The notes beneath the pieces are model-generated. The model saw nothing but the letters and a program-made list of their open reading frames with translations. It had not been told where the DNA came from and did not search any database. From CAZGAH01 sp964523295 (lineage in GTDB: Bacteria; Desulfobacterota; Desulfovibrionia; Desulfovibrionales; Desulfovibrionaceae), in the NCBI GenBank assembly GCA_964523295.1, contig CAZGAH010000016.1:1-58770 (forward strand): a DNA stretch of 58,770 nt, written 5' to 3'. Below, in pieces: positions 52,918-58,770 of the stretch (position 1 is its first letter; every line of letters begins with the position of its first letter). Position numbers and translations under genes: made by a program.

Positions 52918-53391
52918 ATGTATCGAAGCCGATTGTTCCGTTATTCAGTGTTGTTGGCGACGCTGACGCTTGCATCGTTCGTGCTGTTGATCGTCGGGCA
53001 GGCTGGCGCTGCGGAGCCGGAAGGCGGTTCCGCCGGGGCAGCAGAGGCGAAAACATTTCCTTCGCCGCAGCTGGAAGCCAAAATGCTGACCGGGGAGACC
53101 TGGCTGAAGATGTCCGTGGAGAGCCGGCAGGCCTTTGTGCTCGGCATGGGCCAGCTCGCCGACATCGAACAGGAAATCCTCGGCCTGTATCCGGAGCTGC
53201 GCCGGGATGGTTTTGTGGAAAAGGTCGCCGAGGCGCTGGAGGGTCTTTCCATCGACGCCATTGTCGGCGTTCTCGACGGCTATTACGCGGCACATCCGGA
53301 AAAGACGCACACGGCCGTCATGCAGGTGCTGTGGGATGAAATGATCAAGCCCAAAATCAGCACCATCTGTGGCAAGCCCGTCAAGAAATGA
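52918..53391 (+). CDS. Small secreted helical protein, unknown
   Basis: A 157-residue protein with a signal peptide (YSVLLATLTLASFVLLIVGQAGAA) and a helical mature domain of ~110 residues (ETWLKMSVESRQAFVLGMGQ, then LSIDAIVGVLDGYYAAHPEKTHT). The pattern of W...R..F..G and a C-terminal 'YxxHPEKTH' pattern recalls small Rap1a-like periplasmic proteins, but I would not assign it. One Cys near the end (ISTICGKPVKK). GAGGACAGGCC lies before ATG 52918. It is followed after 70 bases by a small lipoprotein gene and may be co-transcribed. Confidence 0.6.
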   Translation: MYRSRLFRYSVLLATLTLASFVLLIVGQAGAAEPEGGSAGAAEAKTFPSPQLEAKMLTGETWLKMSVESRQAFVLGMGQLADIEQEILGLYPELRRDGFVEKVAEALEGLSIDAIVGVLDGYYAAHPEKTHTAVMQVLWDEMIKPKISTICGKPVKK

Positions 53392-53461
53392 CGAACTGAC
53401 GCAGCCGGACAAACGCACTGTGCTGCTGTCGGATGCCCGTAAACCTCAAGGAGTGCCGGAC

Positions 53462-53704
53462 ATGAAACAGTGTATTGTGCTCTTCGTGGCCCTGGCTTGC
53501 AGTCTTCTGCTTCTGGCCGGATGTACCAACATGACACCGCGGCAGCAGGGCACCCTGAGCGGCGCCGCAATCGGCGCCGTGGGCGGCGCGGCGTTTTCGG
53601 CGCTGACGGGTGGCAACGCGGCTATCGGCGCCGGTCTGGGCGGTGCCATAGGCGGCGTGACCGGCTACATTATTGGAAACGAGAAACAGAAACATTATCA
53701 TTGA
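53462..53704 (+). CDS. Glycine-zipper lipoprotein (YMGG-like)
   Basis: An 80-residue lipoprotein. The signal ends in the lipobox LLAGC, so Cys-20 should be lipidated. The rest is a glycine zipper (SGAAIGAVGGAAF, GAGLGGAIGGVTGYIIG), a motif of helices that pack in membranes, and ends EKQKHYH. Such proteins are common as outer-membrane lipoproteins of the YMGG/OmpA-like glycine zipper class. Role is usually unclear. CAAGGAGTG precedes the ATG; longer in-frame starts are less likely. Confidence 0.7.
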   Translation: MKQCIVLFVALACSLLLLAGCTNMTPRQQGTLSGAAIGAVGGAAFSALTGGNAAIGAGLGGAIGGVTGYIIGNEKQKHYH

Positions 53705-53793
53705 GTTTGCCGGCCCGGACGTCCCGTAGTGCAGGCCTCAGCGAGAGTCTGAGCCGGGACGGAGCGGATGCTGGACAGGAAAAGGAGTCTTTC

Positions 53794-54288
53794 ATGGCCG
53801 ATCAGCTGAGTCGGGCTGTTGCCGACGTAACGCAAGTCATGCAGTTCGAAAGCTGGCTGCGTTTTTATTTTTTGCATGAAGAGGGTGACAATCTGGTATT
53901 GCGTTTGCCCGAGGAGTCGCTCGACCGTATTCGCCAGCTCTATCCGAATCTGGCACCCCTGGCGGAAGAGCTTAACAATCAGCCAGTCACCTACGAATCC
54001 TCGATCAATTCTGTCTGCACGTTTGTCGTGCGCACTTTTGACGGCTCGAAATACAAGGCGGGCGTGGTCACCCGCGTATTCGACAGCCGGACCTTCCAGG
54101 CCGAGACCCAGCTTTATCAGCTCTGGCTGCAAGTCCACGAGGAGCAGCTTGATCGGGCGTTCATGGACTTTTCCAAGTGGTTGGAATTGTATGATGCGTG
54201 GCGTCAGTCGGACGTGGTTCGCCAGCAGATGACCGAGATGCTCACCAAGGTCGGCAGCGTGGCTCCCTGTACGACGCGCACGCAATGA
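53794..54288 (+). CDS. Conserved-looking hypothetical protein, no membrane segment
   Basis: A 164-residue soluble alpha/beta protein. Features: MADQLSRAVADVTQVMQFESWLRFYFL, then EESLDRIRQLYPNLAPLAEELN and a C-terminal helical part (QLYQLWLQVHEEQLDRAFMDF), with a middle beta part VVRTFDGSKYKAGVVTRVF. I know no function. AAAAGGAGTC precedes ATG 53794. Its stop overlaps the start of the thioesterase gene (ATGA), so the two are translated together and may act together. Confidence 0.6.
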   Translation: MADQLSRAVADVTQVMQFESWLRFYFLHEEGDNLVLRLPEESLDRIRQLYPNLAPLAEELNNQPVTYESSINSVCTFVVRTFDGSKYKAGVVTRVFDSRTFQAETQLYQLWLQVHEEQLDRAFMDFSKWLELYDAWRQSDVVRQQMTEMLTKVGSVAPCTTRTQ

Positions 54289-54836
54289 CGCCGCCGCGGG
54301 CCGCCTGCCGGATGGGCGCTGAGGATTCCGGGCAGGTGGCGAAAACTGGCCTGCCGGTCAGGTCCGCCACCGACAGCACGGTCAGCATCGCCATTCTCAT
54401 GGAACCGCAGGATGCCAATCCGGCCGGGCATATCCACGGAGGGGTCATCCTCTATCACATCGACACCACAGCCGGCGTGGTGGCCATGCGCCACGCGCGT
54501 TGCAATGTTGTCACCGCATCAATAGAACGCGTGGATTTTCTCAAGCCTGTGTTCATCGGCGAGTTGGTACACTTCAAGGCCAGCCTGAATTGTGTCGGCC
54601 GGACCTCCATGGAGGTCGGTGTCCGCGTGGAAGGGGAAAACCTTTTTACCGGCGAGATACGGCATACGGCCTCGGCGTACATTACCTACGTGGCGCTGGA
54701 CTCCGCGGGCAGACCGCAGCCAACGCCCGCGTTGCGTCTGGAGAACGATGTGCAGCGCCGGCGCTGGCAGGAAGCCATGCAACGCCGTGAACTGCGCTGC
54801 GCCACGCTTGCGTCCCAGGCCCCGCCGTCGTCCTGA
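54285..54836 (+). CDS. Hotdog-fold acyl-CoA thioesterase
   Basis: A 183-residue YciA/BACH-type hotdog thioesterase. Conserved core: LMEPQDANPAGHIHGGVILYHIDTTAGVVAMRH (Asn/His-Gly motif of the active site) and ASIERVDFLKPVFIGELVHFKASL. Such enzymes cleave acyl-CoA to the acid and CoA. The ~20-residue N-terminus before that (PPRAACRMGAEDSG) is not conserved; ATG 54312 may be the better start. Coupled by ATGA overlap to the preceding gene. Its C-terminus is Arg/Gln rich. Cytoplasmic. Confidence 0.8.
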   Translation: MTPPRAACRMGAEDSGQVAKTGLPVRSATDSTVSIAILMEPQDANPAGHIHGGVILYHIDTTAGVVAMRHARCNVVTASIERVDFLKPVFIGELVHFKASLNCVGRTSMEVGVRVEGENLFTGEIRHTASAYITYVALDSAGRPQPTPALRLENDVQRRRWQEAMQRRELRCATLASQAPPSS

Positions 54837-54869
54837 AGCGTTGCTTTCCCATCGCCCGGAGCTCTGAAC

Positions 54870-55706
54870 TCAGGTCAGTCGTTCCATATCCGCAAGAAGC
54901 CAGATGGCCTGCTCGGTCTTTGTCTTGACGAAACGCCAGATTTCGCGGCGCTGCGTCGCTTCGGCCGTCCGTGCGCCCGAGTGGACGTGCGCGTCGTATT
55001 GCACGCGGACCAGCAGCCGATCCGGCGCGTCTTGCACGTCGAGTATCGTGGCCTCGACGAGCATGACCCGCAGCGTGCTCTTGGATATCCCGGGGGCCTG
55101 GGCGGCCAGGCGGTCGAACAGATCGGGCGTCACGAAGGATTTGACGTCGGGCAGTTCGCCGGACGCCAGGGACTCCCGGATGCGGCTGTAGACGATCTTG
55201 GCGCCGCGCAGAAAGTCTTCGGTGTCGAAGCCCGCGACCGGGGGCGGGGTCGGAGTCGGAGCGGAAGGGAGCGGGTCCGGCCTGTCGGCGCCGGTCGGCG
55301 AAGGAAACGGCGGCGGACTGCTCCTTTCCTGCCCGGGGGAGAGCGGCGGCGTTTCATCGCGGGAGCGGGTGCGCAGATGCTCCCATGACTGGGCTGCACG
55401 GCGGCGGGCCTCGCTGTTCTGGTCCGGTCCGAAATCACGCTCCGGTTCGGTATCCGTTTGGGTCGGATCCTGCGGCGGTCGCGACCGAAGCGCCTTCCAG
55501 AGACGGAAAATGATGAATCCCAGCAGAAACGCCACCAGCAGATCGAGAAAACTGCCGATGCCCTCGACGCCGGTAAGATAACCTCGTGTAGAGGAAAATC
55601 CGCTTGTCGTCCCGGAGGGCGGCGCGACCTCCGAGGCCAGGGCCGGCAGCGCGGTTCCGCTGAGGCCGATAAGGGATACGCAAGCGAGACCGTATCGCAC
55701 GGGCAT
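54870..55706 (-). CDS. Tim44-like membrane protein
   Basis: A 278-residue protein: a signal or anchor (YGLACVSLIGLSGTALPALA), a second membrane helix (FLDLLVAFLLGFIIFRLW), a Pro/Ser/Arg-rich stretch, then a C-terminal Tim44-like domain (FLRGAKIVYSRIRESLASGELPDVKSFVTPDLFDRLA ... ILDVQDAPDRLLVRVQYDAHVHS ... EIWRFVKTK). Bacterial Tim44-like proteins are poorly known and may serve in membrane protein handling. ATG 55706 has AGGATCATCACC upstream. It lies convergent to the thioesterase gene and 91 bases after the response-regulator gene. Confidence 0.75.
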   Translation of the reverse strand: MPVRYGLACVSLIGLSGTALPALASEVAPPSGTTSGFSSTRGYLTGVEGIGSFLDLLVAFLLGFIIFRLWKALRSRPPQDPTQTDTEPERDFGPDQNSEARRRAAQSWEHLRTRSRDETPPLSPGQERSSPPPFPSPTGADRPDPLPSAPTPTPPPVAGFDTEDFLRGAKIVYSRIRESLASGELPDVKSFVTPDLFDRLAAQAPGISKSTLRVMLVEATILDVQDAPDRLLVRVQYDAHVHSGARTAEATQRREIWRFVKTKTEQAIWLLADMERLT

Positions 55707-55797
55707 GGTGATGATCCTGTTCAAGGGTTTTCGATCCGGCTGCGGGGCAACGCGAAGCCTCCTCGCCGATGGCTGTGTACTGACGAAAGACCAGACG

Positions 55798-56196
55798 CTA
55801 CGCCAGAACGTGCAGGTTGCGCAGTAATTGAAGAAAGAGCGCCCGGTCGATGGGTTTCGGCACGTACGACGTCGCACCGCCCTTGTAATAGGCTTCGAGT
55901 ACGTTCTTGGGATCATCCAGGGCTGTGGTCATGACGACGATCGTTTCCTTCGTGGCAGAAATGCCGCGCTCTTTCTCGAGCTCCCGGATGCGCTTCAAGG
56001 CCTCCTGTCCGTCCATCTCGGGCATCATGATGTCCATACAAATCAGGTCGTACGGTGCGTTCGAGTCGGTTGCGTGCGTAAATGCCTCGACCGCCTCTTT
56101 GCCGTTGACGGCGATATCGCATTGGCCATAGGGAGAGAGAATGGTTTGCAGCAGTTTCCTGCCCATGAAATCATCTTCAACAATCAAAAATTTCAT
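55798..56196 (-). CDS. CheY-like single-domain response regulator
   Basis: A 132-residue stand-alone receiver: LIVEDDFMGRKLLQTIL (acidic pair), YDLICMDIMMPEMDGQEAL (phosphoacceptor Asp ~55), VVMTTALDDP (Thr) and YVPKPIDRALFL (Lys). It carries the PKP motif and would work in a phosphorelay or as CheY-like output. It lies between a Tim44-like gene and a chemoreceptor gene, the latter 318 bases upstream on the same strand. GAGGTGGAT precedes the ATG; longer starts are shadows. Confidence 0.88.
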   Translation of the reverse strand: MKFLIVEDDFMGRKLLQTILSPYGQCDIAVNGKEAVEAFTHATDSNAPYDLICMDIMMPEMDGQEALKRIRELEKERGISATKETIVVMTTALDDPKNVLEAYYKGGATSYVPKPIDRALFLQLLRNLHVLA

Positions 56197-56514
56197 ATCC
56201 ACCTCGGACACGAACACACAGGCTTCAGGACACGCGACGGCCCCCCCCATCGAGGCGGTCAACCCGGCCAGCCGCAATACGCGCAACCCTACACTACGCG
56301 GGCTTTTCCCTGGTTGGCGGATATGAAAGTGTACCTGACTCCCCGGGAAAAGCAATCGAATTGTTGACGAGGCGAAACTGCTCCAGGGGCTGGACTCGCG
56401 GACGACCCGGGCAGGAACACAGGGCGCCGGGGGGGGCATACGAAAGCGGGCTGCCAGGCCGGCCAGTACCTGGCGCAACTCCGGCAGCCCGAGATCAGTC
56501 GGAGGCAGGGCAGA
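56197..56514. other. Intergenic region between response-regulator and chemoreceptor genes
   Basis: I see no gene. It has a 9-bp inverted repeat GCTTTTCCC (56302-56310) and GGGAAAAGC (56345-56353) with a 34-base loop, which could be part of the chemoreceptor's terminator or of the response-regulator promoter region, but it is not a clean hairpin. Confidence 0.4.
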
Positions 56515-58611
56515 CTACAGGAAGGTGATTTCCGCCCGGGCGGTTTCCTTGTCGAGCGGCGTGATGGAAACCTTGACCCGCTTCTTGAGGAAGTGGGCTG
56601 CCCCTTGGATGATGCCTTCGAAGTATTCGAACAGACCGCGTTTGGATTTGTAGGTCATGAGCAAGGTCTTCCCCTTGTCCTCGTAGGTGAACTTGGGGGG
56701 ATTGATGCCCGGGTGCTCGCGGTTAAGCTGCCGGTGGGTTTCGTCCATGGTCAGCAGCAGTTCCTTGAGGTCGTTGGTCTTGAAATGCCGTCGGTATTGT
56801 TTGTGAAATTGCGGCACAGTGAATTTGCCGAACTCGATGAAGATGTCACGCGTCGTCTTGCCCTGTCGCTCGCCGAGCAGCGTGGCCATCTGCTTGAGCA
56901 CCTGGTCGGGATAGTTGCCCGTGGGGAGGAATACGGGATTACCCATAGCCTCCTGGACGTATTCGTAGGTGCCGGCCCCGAAGGTCTCACGAATGAAATC
57001 CTGCATGATTTTTGGCAGCACACCGCGCATCTGGCCATCGGATTTCCAGAGTTTGGATGAATCGGATTTGCGGCCGGTAATGGTCACGGACGTGCTCAGC
57101 AACTCCTGCGACAGGGTGGCCAGGCCGCGAATGGCCTCGGCATTGCTGGTCGCGCCGTCGTCGGCCTCGCGAGCGATGACGGCGATTTCCTCGATGCTGT
57201 GGTTGATCTCTTCGGCGGCTGCGGATTGCTCCTCCGCCGCAGTGGCGATCTGGGAGATACGCATGACCATGTCTTCGATCCGGCCCATAATCTGTTGCAG
57301 CGCGTCACCGGTCTTGTTCGAGAGTTCCGTGCTTTCCTTCACCTGTCGCTCGGTCTCGTCCATGGAGCGCATGGCGTCCTGCGAACTGAGCTGGATGGTG
57401 CGGATCGCCTGTTCAACTTCCTTGGTGGCGGACATGGTCTTTTCGGCCAGTTTGCGTACTTCGTCGGCAACGACCGCGAAACCCCGCCCGGCCTCACCGG
57501 CGCGGGCGGCCTCGATGGCGGCATTAAGCGCCAGAAGGTTGGTCTGGTCGGCGATGTCATTGATGACGTTGATGATGCGGCCGATCTCTTCGGCTTGGCT
57601 ATCCAACTGAGAAAGTACCTGGGCCAGCTTGCCCGCGGACTGGGCCACGCTGTTGATCCCAGCCACAGCGCGGGAGACGAGGTCCACACCGTCGCGGGCT
57701 GAAGTCTGGGCCTCGGTCGCGGCCTCGGACGTCGCCGCGGCGTTCTGGGCAACCTCGAGCACCGTTGCCGTCATCTCTTCCATTGCCGTTGCTACAGTTT
57801 CCGACTGGGCCTTCTGGCGCTGCGCCCCGCGCGCCTGCTCATCCGCGGAGGCAGACAACTGCTCCGACGCCGTTGCGACGCGTTGGGCCACGTCGCTGAT
57901 GCGCCCCGACGAAGTGACGAGCTGGCGGTTCTCATCCTGAATGCGCTTGATCTGCTCGCTGGAACCGCTCAGATCGGCCAGGCAGAAGACCAGACCCAGG
58001 GGCTTGCCGTCGGGACCCTTGATGGCCGTCGCGGTTTGCAACAGAGTCAGGGTCCGGCCGTCGGACAGCGTGACCTCACCCTCCCGACGTGCCGGGGTTT
58101 TGGCGGCAAGCGCGCCGGCAGTCGCAGAATCCTGCCGATTGCGGAAGACAGTCTCGGAGAGACCCTTTCCCACGACCTCGTCTTTGGACTTGTGAAGCAG
58201 GTCGAGCAGTGCCTGGCTGGCGAAGCGAATCTTTTCATCAGTATCGCAGACGGCAACCGCCAGTCCGGCTTCCTGGACAGCTCCCTGGAGCAGACCAGCC
58301 CCGGCAACGAGGGGGCCGATCTTATCCCCGATCAACCGCCGTACCGCCCCGACCGCGTCCTGCTCGGCGCCTCCGGCCAGCTCGCTGAGACGGTTGCGCT
58401 CGAGCGCATCCGTCAGGCTGTTGTACAGGTCGTCCACCGGGCGATTGACCGCGCCGAAAACAAAAAACGTGATCACGACGCCCACGACAGCGAGCGCAAT
58501 GGCGATCCAGCCGCCTCCGATTAAATGAACGATCAACGGAAACAGGCTCAAGACAACGCCTGCGCCTACGTATTTGAGATTCATTCCAGCGCCGGTTCCC
58601 TGTCCGCTCAT
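56515..58611 (-). CDS. Methyl-accepting chemoreceptor with PAS and C-terminal H-NOX domain
   Basis: A 698-residue receptor. Two N-terminal membrane helices (VGAGVVLSLFPLIVHLIGGGW and AIALAVVGVVITFFVFGAV) are close together, so the periplasmic loop is tiny. A PAS domain follows (~105-220, VAVCDTDEKIRFASQALLDLL). The MCP signalling bundle has the hairpin EAARAGEAGRGFAVVADEVRKLAEK. The last 171 residues (528-698) are a heme NO/O2-binding (H-NOX) domain: proximal-ligand His in DETHRQL (626), HPGINPPKF and the YxSxR motif YKSKR (654-658). So the heme sensor sits after the signalling bundle. ATG 58611 has GAGGAGAG upstream. Confidence 0.88.
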   Translation of the reverse strand: MSGQGTGAGMNLKYVGAGVVLSLFPLIVHLIGGGWIAIALAVVGVVITFFVFGAVNRPVDDLYNSLTDALERNRLSELAGGAEQDAVGAVRRLIGDKIGPLVAGAGLLQGAVQEAGLAVAVCDTDEKIRFASQALLDLLHKSKDEVVGKGLSETVFRNRQDSATAGALAAKTPARREGEVTLSDGRTLTLLQTATAIKGPDGKPLGLVFCLADLSGSSEQIKRIQDENRQLVTSSGRISDVAQRVATASEQLSASADEQARGAQRQKAQSETVATAMEEMTATVLEVAQNAAATSEAATEAQTSARDGVDLVSRAVAGINSVAQSAGKLAQVLSQLDSQAEEIGRIINVINDIADQTNLLALNAAIEAARAGEAGRGFAVVADEVRKLAEKTMSATKEVEQAIRTIQLSSQDAMRSMDETERQVKESTELSNKTGDALQQIMGRIEDMVMRISQIATAAEEQSAAAEEINHSIEEIAVIAREADDGATSNAEAIRGLATLSQELLSTSVTITGRKSDSSKLWKSDGQMRGVLPKIMQDFIRETFGAGTYEYVQEAMGNPVFLPTGNYPDQVLKQMATLLGERQGKTTRDIFIEFGKFTVPQFHKQYRRHFKTNDLKELLLTMDETHRQLNREHPGINPPKFTYEDKGKTLLMTYKSKRGLFEYFEGIIQGAAHFLKKRVKVSITPLDKETARAEITFL

Positions 58612-58770
58612 AGTGTCTCTCCTCACCGCGTGATGGTAGCCCCGGCACAGGACAACTCCGGGTAACGCCACGTTAGCACCAGAGCGCTTCAAATACAAGA
58701 GGGTTAATTCGCCCTGAGATTCGGAGTAAATCTAATGATGCAAACATGGATGCCAGGGGAGATCAGCCAA

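Overview
The window is GC-rich DNA from an anaerobic, hydrogen-metabolising proteobacterium. The gene content fits a deltaproteobacterium of the Desulfovibrio/Desulfomicrobium type (a sulfate reducer). The best evidence is a periplasmic [NiFe] hydrogenase with a Tat-type small subunit, next to a cytoplasmic Mvh-type hydrogenase/heterodisulfide-reductase-like (Hdr) operon, plus a GAK-type cassette. No rRNA, tRNA or CRISPR array was found. The sequence is a draft: five runs of exactly 10 N occur, four of them break genes and shift the reading frame, so they are placeholder scaffold joins.

Layout. 1-700: two tandem copies of the C-terminal tail of an Rpn/PD-(D/E)XK-type nuclease-transposase. 0.7-8.3 kb: a polytopic membrane protein, an aminotransferase (minus), a sigma-54 activator with a degenerate receiver (minus), a geranylgeranyl-reductase-like flavoprotein with a damaged N-terminus followed by a cyclic-nucleotide-binding protein, and two small unknown proteins. 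8.4-14 kb: YbbA/YbbP-type exporter (minus), a solute-binding protein, a TesA-like GDSL esterase and a truncated TenA-like protein. 14.2-18.1 kb: a very large class I adenylate cyclase with HEAT-like and pentapeptide-repeat regions. 18.1-20 kb: an AT-rich island with an unrecognised protein and a broken Rhs fragment. 20-24.2 kb (minus): the stress operon cbpA-cbpM-clpB. 24.3-28.5 kb (plus): two deacetylase-like proteins and a glycosyltransferase.

28.6-36.4 kb (minus) is the most intriguing region. A PhoB-like regulator preceded by an 11-bp-periodic Pho-box-like array, pstB and phoU lead into a PHP-domain protein, an amphi-Trp protein, a PhoU-kinase fusion, a GAK ATP-grasp enzyme and a GAK CofD-like protein. 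This suggests a phosphate-responsive small-molecule or peptide modification pathway whose chemistry is not known to me. 36.8-37.1 kb is an IS200/IS605 remnant. 37.2-41.7 kb (minus) holds envelope proteins: a degenerate deacetylase, a SPOR protein and an M23 peptidase.

41.9-52.4 kb (minus) is a hydrogen locus: hydrogenase small and large subunits with their protease (periplasm), then HdrA-HdrC-HdrB-MvhD-MvhG-MvhA with a second protease (cytoplasm). It joins periplasmic H2 turnover to likely flavin-based electron bifurcation. 52.9-58.6 kb: small envelope proteins, a hotdog thioesterase, a Tim44-like protein, a single-domain response regulator and a chemoreceptor with a C-terminal H-NOX domain, a probable NO/O2 sensor.
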